DNA of 43,270 bases from contig NZ_JAIEUI010000035.1 of NCBI RefSeq assembly GCF_022234545.1, positions 1 to 43,270 on the forward strand, in the 5' to 3' direction. Numbering within the stretch: the stretch's first letter is position 1; every line of letters starts with the position of its first letter. The DNA is from Paenibacillus piscarius. GTDB taxonomy: Bacteria > Bacillota > Bacilli > Paenibacillales > Paenibacillaceae. The translations under genes were made by a program, and so were the position numbers. This document shows, piece by piece, positions 1 to 7,845 of this stretch. The notes under the pieces are model-generated. The model did not search any database and had not been told where the DNA came from. It saw only the letters and a program-made list of their open reading frames with translations.

Positions 1-74
1 TTCATAACGAATGAAATCCTGCGAATTAGCGAGCTAGAGTAAGAAAACTGAATCATAAGGAGGGAGGTGGGCAT

Positions 75-392
75 GTGTATAAAGTACATTATGTAGATGA
101 TAATGAAAATATAAGAATTCTACCTGAGAGACCTAAGATAGATAATGATACATTTGGAAAGAAAAATTATTTTGTTTGCAAAAAAAAACATTATAGCTAC
201 GAACAGGAAATAAGAGCGATTATTTTCAAAGAAGAACAAGAAAATTTGTTTATTGACATAAACCTAAATGATTTTATTGAGACTGTGTATATTAGTCCGT
301 TTGCAGCTAGTTGGTATGTATCTTTGGTGAAAGAGATTGTAAAAAAATACAATTTAGATGTCCCTATCTTTAATTCTGAAATAAAGCTTTGA
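75..392 (+). pseudogene. C-terminal fragment of a DUF2971-like protein
   Basis: An open frame of about 105 codons that resembles only the C-terminal part of DUF2971-type proteins. Visible hallmarks are the HYSYEQEIRAIIF stretch (aromatic, E..E.R pattern) near residues 39-51 and a VYISPFAASWY segment near residues 71-81. The family is normally over 200 residues, so the N-terminal half is missing. A purine-rich AAGGAGGGAGGTGG lies just upstream of the GTG at 75, so a short product could be translated. DUF2971 proteins have no firmly established biochemical role and are frequent in mobile and phage regions. I read it as a truncated gene, since the neighbouring sequence is full of other remnants. 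Family call moderate, truncation call moderate. Confidence 0.5.
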
Positions 393-712
393 AAATGTCT
401 TTGTGCTGAATACATAGAAATTCATAAGCATAAGATCATAACGAATTTGTAAACGAACTAGTTAAATCATAGTTAAATGCATAAATACAAATTACAAAGG
501 ATTTTAGGAAAAGAAAACTGAATTACATACTCTGTAGCCTTTTCCCAAGCTCAATTGGTTAGAGTTTCCTGAACAGTGAATCAATCCTGGATTGCCCCAG
601 GATTGATTGGTCACATATTTGGTCACGAACTCTTTATAATTCAATTTACCTTATAGTCCCGAACCCTAATAAAATCAACGATTTAATAATAGAGTGTAAG
701 GCGTTTAACCCT

Positions 713-786
713 TTCCTCTATATCAGTTGGTTAGAGCGGTCGGCTCATAACCGATTGGTCACAGGTTCGAGTCCTGTAGGGCCCAC
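713..786 (+). pseudogene. degenerate tRNA-Met(CAT), 3' half intact: probable att site
   Basis: The D-loop AGTTGGTTAGAG, an anticodon stem-loop with CAT, and a perfect T-arm (ACAGG-TTCGAGT-CCTGT) are followed by a 3' acceptor strand ending GGGCCCA. The 5' acceptor strand does not pair with this 3' strand, and the D-stem is mismatched. Only the 3' half of a tRNA is therefore intact. This is what remains when an integrative element inserts into the 3' end of a tRNA gene and carries a partial copy. The C-terminus of a tyrosine integrase lies about 120 bases downstream and points at it, which supports the attachment-site reading. It is unlikely to be a functional tRNA. Confidence 0.6.
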
Positions 787-794
787 TTCACTTA

Positions 795-820
795 AACCCT
801 TACCTAGTAAGGGTTTTTTG
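795..820 (+). terminator. intrinsic terminator behind the tRNA remnant
   Basis: A perfect 9-bp stem AACCCTTAC / GTAAGGGTT with a 3-base loop is followed by a run of T. It sits directly behind the tRNA-like 3' half and probably terminated the original tRNA transcript. Confidence 0.75.
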
Positions 821-907
821 CTGTATGTAGGCTCATAGGAGTGAGTATACTCGTGCCGAGAAAGGCCGTATTTTTAAGCTTGCTAACTGATTTGCTAACG
901 GAGACTT

Positions 908-1130
908 TTATTCCACAGGTTCAAGCTGCTTTTCTGCGAATTTTTTGAGTTCATTTTCAATTCTGTCAACTGCTTCTTCCTGCATGAACGGGAGCAGATG
1001 TGAGTACCTCTCGTTGAACATTGCCGGAGTCATACCCAGCCGTTCGGCAGCCACCTTTGGATTGATCCCAATGGCCAGAAGGAATGAAGCATGTGTATGG
1101 CGCTGATCGTGGAACCGGATTTTCTTGACT
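908..1130 (-). pseudogene. C-terminal remnant of a phage-type tyrosine integrase
   Basis: Reading the minus strand from about 1130 to the TAA at 908-910 gives the end of a tyrosine recombinase. It contains HDQRHTHASFLL (the HxxR box), NPKVAAERLGM, then RYSHLLPFMQ with the nucleophilic Tyr, and a charged tail ending EPVE. The frame is lost at about 1130, where an IS4-type element begins, so the catalytic N-terminal part is gone. The orientation, with its 3' end facing the tRNA-Met remnant at 713-786, is the standard layout of an integrase at one end of a tRNA-integrated prophage or ICE. It cannot be active alone. Confidence 0.8.
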
Positions 1131-1134
1131 CAAC

Positions 1135-2215
1135 TTACGTAGAGTCAAAATTGAGTTGACCCCAAGCCGGTGTTAAGGTGAAAACACCGCTTCCTTTGGT
1201 AAAGTGAGATTGTCGAGATCCACTAAACCACAGAAGAGGTGTCCCTTACTTGATAAAATAAAAGTGGTCTCTAGATCAACTCCCACCTGAAATGAGACCT
1301 GCTTTTCAGGAACTCGGTGTTTTGAAGCACTTGAGAAAAGCAGGATTCAAAAAGACGTTTGGTTATACCTGTTCCCATCTGTTTATGCTCGTTTTTGTCT
1401 TGCTTTTTCATCAGAAGAACTGGTTTCGTCTGCTCGAAAGTTCCAAAGGTGAAACGTTTCCTGGCAAAGATGCCGTCTACCGCTTTCTGGATCACAGCCA
1501 ATTTGCTTGGCGGCGTTTCTTGACTTCACTCAGCAGCGACACTGTCCAGCGAGTCGAAACCTTGACCTCCGTCACGCGAACTTCCGTGTTCATCGTCGAC
1601 GATTCCATGTTTGAACGAAATCGCAGCAAAGCCGTAGAACTTCTGGCTAGGTTCAAGGATCACGCACCGGTGCTTATTATAAGGGATTTCGTATGCTGAC
1701 TTTAGGCTGGTCGGACGGCCATACGTTTCTCCCTTTGGAGCGATCCTCTGGGTACAAACGCCGGAAGGAAGCTCTTCTTTCGGCCCCACATCTGGTTTCT
1801 GAACTGTTGAACCGGGCCATCGCCTCGGGGGGTCCTGCGACTTACGTACTCGTGGACAACTGGTTCACTCATGCGCCCTTAATCGGGCGAGTGGTGCAGC
1901 GAGGTCTTCATGTCATTGGCATGGTGAAAAACGACAACAAGCTGTATCTGTTCATGGCAAGCAGGTCGATCTCAATGGTCTTTACCGATCTGCTACACAA
2001 GTGCAAGGGAAGCAACGGACTATTTTGCGTCAGATTCATACGGAACTGTTCTTGGGATTCCAGTCGTCGTGGTCTTTGTTCGCCATCGCTCCAAGAAAAG
2101 CGAGTGGCTCGCGATTCTATCGACGGATCTCACACTGACGGCACCGGAAATCATTCAAATCTACGCTTTACGCTGGGATATAGATAACGATCATGAAGAA
2201 AAAACAGAATAACAT
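1135..2215 (+). mobile_element. decayed IS4-type insertion sequence (approximate limits)
   Basis: The unit holding the broken transposase interrupts the integrase remnant on its left. Its left border lies near 1130-1160, where the integrase frame stops and AATTGAGTTGACCCC begins. A small hairpin (GGTGT...ACACC) lies at about 1165-1184. I could not identify a matching right inverted repeat or a target duplication, so the right limit is a guess placed just after the last transposase homology. Confidence 0.5.
1292..2212 (+). pseudogene. frameshifted IS4-family DDE transposase
   Basis: The transposase runs through at least three frames. Residues 1-126 hold VFIVDDSMFERNRSKAVELLA with the first catalytic Asp. 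A frameshift near 1668-1690 moves to a frame with GFRMLTLGWSDG and then YVLVDNWFTHAPLIGRV (second Asp region) and VIGMVKND. Another shift near 2000-2050 leads to GIPVVVVFVRHRSKKSEWL and ends in IIQIYALRWDI followed by a premature stop. IS4-family enzymes continue after the RWxIE motif with the catalytic Glu region, so the C-terminus is also missing. The element is inactive. Confidence 0.8.
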
Positions 2216-2279
2216 TCGTCCTTCGCTGAAAGATCCTCCCATACAACCAAAGAAGTGTTGACTTATGCAGGTGAGAATA

Positions 2280-2438
2280 ATGAAAAATAGCGTCGGAATT
2301 ATCCATCATGCAACCATACAGAGTCTTCAAACAACTGTAAACTCATGGCTTCATGGACATAAGAATGTCACGGTGAAGTCTATCCAGTACCAAAGAGAAC
2401 AAAATAGTCACGTTGCATTTATCTGGTACGAAGATTAA
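2280..2438 (+). CDS. small Cse60-like protein (52 aa)
   Basis: This short gene starts at ATG 2280 behind a good AGGTGAG site and ends at TAA 2436-2438. The peptide opens MKNSVGIIHHATIQSLQTTV, continues with a NSWLHGHKNVTVKSIQY stretch and ends AFIWYED. The spacing of a short beta strand, an N-x-W-L helix and a final hydrophobic-aromatic strand resembles the small Cse60/phage-type proteins found in Bacillales prophages, but this comparison is from memory. No catalytic residues are visible. It is the first intact gene behind the broken IS and has its own terminator at 2453-2477, so it is likely expressed. Function unknown. Confidence 0.5.
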   Translation: MKNSVGIIHHATIQSLQTTVNSWLHGHKNVTVKSIQYQREQNSHVAFIWYED

Positions 2439-2452
2439 TGAAAGAGAGAAGA

Positions 2453-2477
2453 GCACCTTAACGGGTGCTTTTTTTAT
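2453..2477 (+). terminator. intrinsic terminator of the 52-aa gene
   Basis: The stem AGCACC / GGGTGCT around TTAAC is followed by seven T, placed 15 bases after the stop codon. Confidence 0.75.
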
Positions 2478-2688
2478 GCATATAAATGACCTTCTGTAAG
2501 CCGTTCTCAGGGATTGTACTAAGGAACGTGTGTTTGTGTAGTGATGGGAAGAAAAGAGCAGGACGGGCAGGTCTTCTCCGTCTCCTGCCGAGTTTTCGGC
2601 TGATCGAAGATGAAAAACCAACTCAACTCAAATCCAATAGAAAAGGAAAATTATCTCTATAGTCGAAAGTATTATATGAGGTGATTTT

Positions 2689-3219
2689 ATGAATACACGG
2701 CAAAATGCAGAAAAGGAAATAAGGGAATTTTTAAATTCCGATGAATCTGTAATCTTAATCACAGGTACTCATCAGTATCAGAAGCATAGTCTTGTTTTGG
2801 AGGTATTATCTGAAGTGGCCTCTCCCTCCACAGTATTATTTAGAGCCAACAGTATGAGGAATTTTGGAACCATTTTGGAAAATCCAACAGCTACTTATAA
2901 GACAGGACACGGCTATGGATTTGGTTCCCATAGGGTATATGTTGATTCTATAAAATCAACATCTTGGACGAAGACTCCTTATGCTGTTGATTTCTCAATT
3001 ATTTATCCTATTGATTCAGTGTGCAAAAATAATAGTAAGGAAGAAATTATTCAAGATCTTGTACAACGTACTAACAATAAAGTGTTTTTAATAAGCTGGA
3101 CGGATAATTATGACTACAGTTGGTTAGATGAACTTGTAGATAGAAAAGTGATTTATGATGTGGAGGTAGAAGATCCGGAATATCATGCAAGAATGCTAAA
3201 GAGTTTAAGAAAAATCTAG
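2689..3219 (+). CDS. hypothetical protein, 176 aa
   Basis: Starts at ATG behind a GAGGTGA site and ends in a terminator, so it is a complete single-gene unit. It has no signal peptide or membrane segment. The N-terminal segment VILITGTHQYQKHSLVL (residues about 20-36) has the hydrophobic-strand/loop/helix look of a nucleotide-binding start. However, it lacks a true GxxxxGK[ST] P-loop, so ATPase function is not supported. The C-terminal half holds VFLISWTDNYDYSWLDELV. Composition is AT-rich like the surrounding mobile region. I do not recognise the family. Confidence 0.6.
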   Translation: MNTRQNAEKEIREFLNSDESVILITGTHQYQKHSLVLEVLSEVASPSTVLFRANSMRNFGTILENPTATYKTGHGYGFGSHRVYVDSIKSTSWTKTPYAVDFSIIYPIDSVCKNNSKEEIIQDLVQRTNNKVFLISWTDNYDYSWLDELVDRKVIYDVEVEDPEYHARMLKSLRKI

Positions 3220-3239
3220 AGCCGATAGGCTCTTTTTTA
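3218..3239 (+). terminator. intrinsic terminator
   Basis: AGAGCC-GAT-AGGCTCT followed by six T overlaps the stop codon of the 176-aa gene. Confidence 0.75.
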
Positions 3240-3283
3240 TTATGGCTTTAGCCAGTTGAGCGCGAGAAACGCGGGAAACAAAA

Positions 3284-3991
3284 AAACACCCGCTATGCGG
3301 ATGGAGGGAACGGAGATTTGACCACTAAGACCATTCCGATAGAATTGAGATGTTCAGGCTCAAGCGAAAGGAATGGTCAAAGATGGCAAACAAGAGCTAT
3401 AGCCTAGCTCACACGAAATGGATGTGCAAATATCATATCGTGTTCACCCCGAAATATAGACGGAAAGAAATATATAATCAAGTGAGGAAAGAACTAATCG
3501 AAATTTTCAGACGTCTATGTAAGTATAAGGGAGTCGAAATTCTAGAAGGTCACATGATGCCCGATCATGTTCACATGTTGGTAGCAATCCCACCGAAAAT
3601 AGCGGTCTCCACATTTATGGGATATGCAAAGGGAAAAAGTTCGCTCATGATCTTCGAGAAACACGCTCAGCTCAAGTACAAATACGGAAATCGGAAATTT
3701 TGGGCAGAAGGCTACTATGTAAGCACAGTAGGTCTGAATGAGGCCACCGTAGCCAAATATATTCTTGAACAAGAAGCACATGACCAGGCAATCGATAAGT
3801 TGAGTGTAAAAGAGTATGAAGATCCATTTAGCGACAAAAGGAACAAAAAGAAATAAGCCCGTTTAATGGGTCCGTGAAAAAGACAAATTACACTGAGCCT
3901 GAACAGAACTGCTGTCAGGCTAGCGTCTTTAGGCGCAGTTTGGCAACAAGGGTTATACCCCAAGAGCAAACCACCCGTTGGACGGGTGGTC
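3284..3991 (+). mobile_element. IS200/IS605-type insertion sequence (transposase-only)
   Basis: The element carries a Y1 transposase and no TnpB. The right end has a perfect hairpin ACCACCCGTTGGACGGGTGGT at about 3971-3991. The left end has a CCCGC-TAT-GCGG hairpin near 3287-3300. Such subterminal hairpins, without terminal inverted repeats, are what this family uses for single-strand transposition. A decayed second copy lies at 6630-6890 and includes the same right-end sequence without the closing arm. Exact ends are uncertain. Confidence 0.7.
3383..3856 (+). CDS. tnpA: IS200/IS605 family transposase (Y1 HUH type)
   Basis: About 157 residues from ATG 3383 (MANKSYSLAHTKW); an in-frame ATG at 3350 exists but has no good ribosome site. 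The TnpA core is clear: KYHIVFTPKYRRK, then HMMPDHVHMLVAIPP carrying the HUH pair, STFMGYAKGKSS, and KFWAEGYYVSTVG. The conserved Tyr nucleophile lies in the final third, within the VAKYILEQE region. Enzymes of this kind cut and join single-stranded DNA at subterminal hairpins. The frame is undamaged, so this copy may be active, unlike the copy at 6630-6890. Confidence 0.9.
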   Translation: MANKSYSLAHTKWMCKYHIVFTPKYRRKEIYNQVRKELIEIFRRLCKYKGVEILEGHMMPDHVHMLVAIPPKIAVSTFMGYAKGKSSLMIFEKHAQLKYKYGNRKFWAEGYYVSTVGLNEATVAKYILEQEAHDQAIDKLSVKEYEDPFSDKRNKKK

Positions 3992-4173
3992 CTGGTTGTA
4001 GGCCCAGAAGACAAATAATGACAATTAGTTACAGGAAAAAAATTTTTTGCATATTAATTCTAGAATTTTGTAATTCGAAGTACCTATTCCTTATTTTGGT
4101 TATTTATTATACAATTACTTCAATCCCATTTTAAAGAAAAAAATGGAATACATATTATATTAGGAGGATTATT

Positions 4174-4740
4174 GTGAAAAAAACGTTAACAGTATTATCT
4201 TTAGTAGGTTTATTATTATCTTCTTTCTCAGCCACCTCAGCTTCAGCTCAAAGTTCTAGTGTTACGGAAGCAACTTATCTGGAAAATGAGTCTTCTGCAA
4301 TATCGCCATTCGCAATAATTAAATATCCGGGAGCGGGTACATATTATCAGCCTTTGTCAACAACTTCTACTAAATTTTCTCATTTTAATATGCGAAGTAC
4401 AAATTATGGTGATGTAACTACTCAGGTTGTCCGAACAGTTACCATGAGAAAATACGCACAATTGACTGTAGGTGGAGAATTCGAATTAAATATAATAGCA
4501 ACAAAGGTCAACACTTCCGTTGAGGTACAAGCTGGATTGGATTATACTGTAAGTACTTCTGTTACTTGGAATGTTCCTGGTAAAAGTGTTTACGACCTTA
4601 GTGCTGGAGAAGAAGTTGTTAGAACAATAGGTTATATTGAAATTGCTAATACATCTGGGGTTGTAGTGCAACAAAAATCCGTTACAGCAGAATATACATC
4701 TCGTGAATATTCTGATGCTGTGTTAGTATCTAAATTATAA
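4174..4740 (+). CDS. secreted protein, 188 aa, beta-rich
   Basis: Start at GTG 4174 behind AGGAGG. A classical signal peptide (MKK, hydrophobic stretch, SASA-Q cleavage at about residue 25) marks export. The mature part is rich in Ser/Thr/Val with alternating polar and hydrophobic residues, for example VTTQVVRTVTMRKYAQLTVG and LDYTVSTSVTWNVPGKSVYDLSAGEEVVRTIGYIEI. This pattern is typical of long beta strands such as those in aerolysin/ETX-MTX2 pore-forming proteins, but I see no diagnostic family motif and do not claim toxin function. It has its own terminator. A lipoprotein gene follows in the same direction. Confidence 0.7.
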   Translation: MKKTLTVLSLVGLLLSSFSATSASAQSSSVTEATYLENESSAISPFAIIKYPGAGTYYQPLSTTSTKFSHFNMRSTNYGDVTTQVVRTVTMRKYAQLTVGGEFELNIIATKVNTSVEVQAGLDYTVSTSVTWNVPGKSVYDLSAGEEVVRTIGYIEIANTSGVVVQQKSVTAEYTSREYSDAVLVSKL

Positions 4741-4753
4741 AATTAAGAAAAAA

Positions 4754-4800
4754 CTAAGAAGTCAGCCTATCCATTACAGGTAGGCTGGCTTCTTAGATCT
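4754..4800 (+). terminator. strong intrinsic terminator
   Basis: A 16-base arm CTAAGAAGTCAGCCTA pairs with TAGGCTGGCTTCTTAG across a short loop, with a single mismatch/wobble, 13 bases after the 188-aa gene. Confidence 0.75.
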
Positions 4801-4820
4801 ATTTTAAGGGGTGGAAGTTC

Positions 4821-5378
4821 TTGCGTTTGAAAAAACGAATTACTTTATTATTATTTTCAATTATAATTTCTTCATGTTCGAATAATGATCAAGCAATAAA
4901 TAAAGAAACTTCTTTGAAAGCTTCACCTACAACTATTAGCCAATCAGAAGAGTTTTTGACCGGAAAAAACTTTCCGGATGCAGATTCATTCGTCGTAACC
5001 AAATTCGCACTATCATACAATGAGTTTGACAATTCTATAATTATTTCTGTTAGTTATAAATTAGATTCCACCCCAAGAAATTTTATTTTAAATGGCAATC
5101 ATTCATACTATCTTTTTGCTACAGTTCCTGTTAAGCTAAACGATTATTTCGAGTCGCCAAACTCGGAAGTTACTGAAGGCGAAAAATTAATTGACGATGA
5201 TAATGCAGAATATCAAGTTCATATTAAGGCTCCTTTAAAAAAAGAAATTAATAAAAATAAAATAGAATCGATTGTAAAAAACCCCAATGAATATACTTTA
5301 ACTCTCTATGAAAAAGTAGATTACCCAGCTAAAAAAGTAGTAAATGTTTTTGAGGGATTAGAATTATTAAATAAATAA
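4821..5378 (+). CDS. lipoprotein of unknown function, 185 aa
   Basis: The TTG start at 4821 follows AAGGGGTGG at good spacing. The N-terminus (MRLKKR, hydrophobic stretch, IISSC) is a lipoprotein signal with Cys at about residue 19, so the product should be anchored to the outer face of the membrane. The mature part is charged and Asn/Lys-rich, with no motif I recognise. It lies just behind the terminator of the secreted 188-aa gene and may be functionally related to it, but nothing in the sequence proves this. Ends before a terminator at 5505. Confidence 0.7.
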   Translation: MRLKKRITLLLFSIIISSCSNNDQAINKETSLKASPTTISQSEEFLTGKNFPDADSFVVTKFALSYNEFDNSIIISVSYKLDSTPRNFILNGNHSYYLFATVPVKLNDYFESPNSEVTEGEKLIDDDNAEYQVHIKAPLKKEINKNKIESIVKNPNEYTLTLYEKVDYPAKKVVNVFEGLELLNK

Positions 5379-5504
5379 ATGCTGTGATTAGTTATCAGAT
5401 AAGATCAAATTCATATTATCAGATTAAGCTTAGATCATGATTTAAATGTAATTCCCCTTCCTTAAGCGATCAGTTGAAACTAGGAAATATTTACTATAAA
5501 AATA

Positions 5505-5536
5505 CCCCGCCGGATTGTTCTGGCGGGGCGTTTTTT
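5505..5536 (+). terminator. intrinsic terminator
   Basis: CCCCGCC / GGCGGGG perfect stem with a short loop and a T run (CGTTTTTT). It is 120 bases behind the lipoprotein gene. Confidence 0.75.
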
Positions 5537-5687
5537 ATGTAACTGCTTCTAGCTCGGATGAAGAAACGGCTTGCTGTGTCATCCCCGTTCTCCGCTATGG
5601 CTTCTTTCCCTTAATAGTCAGTCCAATAATTTATGTTCCCAGTCAATGGCGGTTGCTGTGACTTGTGTGAGCCTACTCCGGTATGAG

Positions 5688-5907
5688 TTATAAACGGAAC
5701 ATCCCTTCCCACGCTTCTATCACAATGGCACTCTCAACCGGCAGCTTGTCATCCCACTCAATGTAGCGTCCGCCGCAAACCTGCATTGATTGCTGCGGGC
5801 CGCCGTCCACTCATACGTCACAGTTTATCTAGAGAAGGCACCCGGCGAAAGTGCCCGTTGAACTGGAACATGACTCGAAGGAGCTTGCGCGATGTATCAT
5901 CCAGCAT
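5688..5907 (-). pseudogene. decayed phage-like gene fragments
   Basis: Two short minus-strand readings look like real but broken coding sequence. The first, from ATG 5907 to a stop at 5818, reads MLDDTSRKLLRVMFQFNGHF and ends RRVPSLDKL; it resembles the start of small DNA-binding-type phage proteins. The second, about 5822 to TAA 5688, reads QQSMQVCGGRYIEWDDKLPV then ESAIVIEAWEGMFRL. Stops and frame changes separate them. They look like leftovers of a prophage module. The rest of 5540-6000 shows no intact gene; a possible further scrap (KEAIAENGDDTASRFF) lies at 5520-5610. Confidence 0.4.
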
Positions 5908-6035
5908 GGCGCTTCACCGCCTCCGGTATCCAAGACAAAATGCCCGGAACTAGAAATAGAACGGACTTCCGGGGTTGAGTTTTAACCCCGGCTCTCCCCT
6001 TTGCTTACCTCTTTACATTAAAGGAGCGTGATATT

Positions 6036-6448
6036 TTGAATACCCATGTATGTCTTGTAGTGGTTGAGCAGGCGGAAGACGGCGGCATCGGAATGTATTT
6101 TCCTGACTTTCCAGGTACCTCGATTATTCCAAAGGATTTAGAAGACGGCATCTGGCGCGCAAAGGAATTACTGGCTTTCCGACTTCTGGAGCTGGAGGAA
6201 AAGGGTGAAGCTTTCCCCAAGCCTTCTTCCCCGATGCTATTGAGTTTGAGGACAGTACAGACCGTGTTATCTTCGTTGATGTGTTTTGGCCTCCATACAA
6301 AGATGCGGCGGCTAATAAGTCCGTAACGAAGAATGGCATGTTGCCAAAATGGCTGCGTGATGCTGCTGGTTTGAATTATTTCTTGCTGCTCCAAAATGCG
6401 GTTAAGAAGCTCTACGTATTGAAGAAAATAGCCATTAATGGAAATTGA
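6036..6448 (+). pseudogene. HicB-family antitoxin, frameshifted
   Basis: The ATG at 6036 follows AAAGGAG. The first frame reads VVVEQAEDGGIGMYFPDFPG and LEDGIWRAKELLAFRLLELEE, the HicB N-terminal fold (partial RNase-H-like). At about 6230 the frame shifts. The continuation DAIEFEDSTDRVIFVDVFWP then VTKNGMLPKWLRDAAGLNYF is the DNA-binding C-terminal part, ending at TGA 6446-6448. HicB normally neutralises the HicA mRNA interferase and represses the hicAB operon. No HicA lies next to it, so it is an orphan and broken. Without the shift it would be about 137 residues, a normal HicB size. Confidence 0.7.
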
Positions 6449-6629
6449 AAATCATTTTCTTCATGTGTATTATCCATTAGACACCTGCTATAATCCTCAT
6501 CGGATGAGGGATTTGCTATGTTGATATCAGTTATTATTCTACACTAAATGTCCTGTTATGGCGATATATGGGATTACATGCTATGCTTTCTTTATATATA
6601 TTGCAGAGTTAATATGAATCCCATAGTAT

Positions 6630-6890
6630 CATCCCGAAGTGAAGACGCAAAGAAATCTATAATTAATTGAGAACAGATTACTCGAAATTTTTAGACGTCT
6701 ATGTAAATATGAGGAGGTGAAAATTCTAGAAGTTGACATAATGTTGATCATGTTCATGCCGGTGGCGATTTCGCCGAAAATTGCGGTCTCAACATTCATG
6801 GGATATTTATAGGGGAAAAGTTCGCTCATGATATTCGAAAAGCATGTTTGACAAGGGGGTATGCCCCAAGATCAAGCCACCCGTTGGACC
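6630..6890 (+). pseudogene. decayed second copy of the IS200-type element
   Basis: This stretch aligns by eye with the intact element at 3284-3991. Shared blocks include ATTTTTAGACGTCTATGTAA, ATTCTAGAAG, GATCATGTTCATG, GCGGTCTCAACATTCATGGG and GGGGAAAAGTTCGCTCATGA. A deletion then joins it to the right end CCCCAAGATCAAGCCACCCG. The HUH region is disrupted and several stops are present. Both ends are lost or altered, so it is an inert relic of an older insertion by the same element. Confidence 0.8.
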
Positions 6891-6937
6891 AAATAGGTTC
6901 GTGATTAATGCAACTAGATTCTTTAAGGAGAGGTGCA

Positions 6938-7393
6938 ATGAATAAAATCAACCGTATTATTTTAGTGATAAATAGTCTGTTGGTTATTTTATTGGTGTTT
7001 TTGTTGATAAAGACTTTATACGAGAAAGATGAAAAAACAAGCGTGACAAGTCAGCTTTCTATTTTGTTTGATTTTGACAACACTGACTTGAGAAGGATAG
7101 ATCAGTTTATTGATAATTTTAATGCTGGAAAAGCAGATTACTTAATGCTAATTCCTCAGCCTATCGATAGTGGCTATATAATTAATGATGTCTCCATTGA
7201 GGGTAAGACCGTCACTTGGAGCGTTGACAACAGCAGAGATGCATTGAGTGTAGCAAAAGGAATGAATTATTCTTGTGAGAAAATCGAGAAGGAAGAAACC
7301 AATGACTTCTACAACATATTGCTTAGCAATTGTAGTGAATTCAAGCCGGATGAAAAGCTAAAAGTGTTTAGCATTGATAAGAAAGAGCTGTAG
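6938..7393 (+). CDS. membrane-anchored DUF4362-like protein
   Basis: Start chosen at ATG 6938 because AAGGAGAGGTGC precedes it; the in-frame ATG at 6908 lacks a site. About 151 residues. One N-terminal transmembrane helix (residues 5-23, IILVINSLLVILLVFLLI) is followed by an extracytoplasmic domain. The order RIDQFIDNFNAGKADYLMLI, then DVSIEGKTVTWSVDNSRDAL, then CEKIEK and LLSNCS matches the layout of DUF4362 proteins, including the paired Cys near residues 107 and 126. Role unknown in this family. It begins directly behind the IS200 relic. Confidence 0.65.
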   Translation: MNKINRIILVINSLLVILLVFLLIKTLYEKDEKTSVTSQLSILFDFDNTDLRRIDQFIDNFNAGKADYLMLIPQPIDSGYIINDVSIEGKTVTWSVDNSRDALSVAKGMNYSCEKIEKEETNDFYNILLSNCSEFKPDEKLKVFSIDKKEL

Positions 7394-7477
7394 TATGGGA
7401 TATTTAATCCTAGTAAGGGGTGAATCAATGAAAGTATTGGACGGTCTCTAGCTTCCCTTAAGGAGGTTAGAGCTAAG

Positions 7478-7756
7478 TTGAGCAGAAGTATGAAGAAATC
7501 ACCGGTATGTAAAGAGTACGGCGGTCGTTGGAGCAAACGGCAAGCGAGTAAGGCAGTGCGGAGATACACTGAGGATATTCTGTTTGGGAGTTGCTACCGC
7601 AAGATTTATTGTTCCTGGAATATTAGTGATTGGAGATTTTACACGCCTTATGCGCAGGCGGTCAAGGAATGGGAGACCACTGGCAGCACTTGGCGCAGAC
7701 AAGTTAGCTTTCTGGAAATGGCTTTAGACTGGAATAAGAACTTTAAAAGAAAATAA
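7478..7756 (+). CDS. small basic hypothetical protein, 92 aa
   Basis: The TTG start at 7478 has AAGGAGG about 15 bases upstream. The protein opens MSRSMKKSPVC and is rich in Arg, Lys, Trp and Tyr, with a SYRKIYCSWNISDWRF-like centre. It belongs to a group of short basic proteins seen often in Firmicutes and their prophages with no known role; I recall the SRSxKKxPVC opening as typical, but cannot verify it here. Two Cys (residues 11 and 39) could bind metal with partners, but no full zinc motif is visible. It ends inside a bidirectional terminator. Confidence 0.6.
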   Translation: MSRSMKKSPVCKEYGGRWSKRQASKAVRRYTEDILFGSCYRKIYCSWNISDWRFYTPYAQAVKEWETTGSTWRRQVSFLEMALDWNKNFKRK

Positions 7757-7803
7757 GAAAAGAAGCCGCCGGCAGGGAAGCGCTGGTGGCTTCTTTTCTT
7801 ATT
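7752..7803. terminator. bidirectional terminator between convergent genes
   Basis: A perfect 16-bp inverted repeat, AATAAGAAAAGAAGCC / GGCTTCTTTTCTTATT, lies between the 92-aa gene (+) and the 119-aa gene (-). Both strands give a T-rich exit. Confidence 0.85.
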
Positions 7804-7845
7804 AGTTACCCGTCTTTACGTAAACTGCAACTAAGCGGAATTCAT

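Noticed and set aside
1..530. Similar AT-rich words (CATAACGAATT..., AAGAAAACTGAAT) on both sides of the DUF2971-like fragment
   Set aside because: Matches are short and imperfect; could be chance in AT-rich sequence, so not called a repeat.
545..575. A second tRNA-like D-arm (AGCTCAATTGGTTAGAG) before the tRNA-Met remnant
   Set aside because: No anticodon arm, T-arm or acceptor pairing follows; too short to call.
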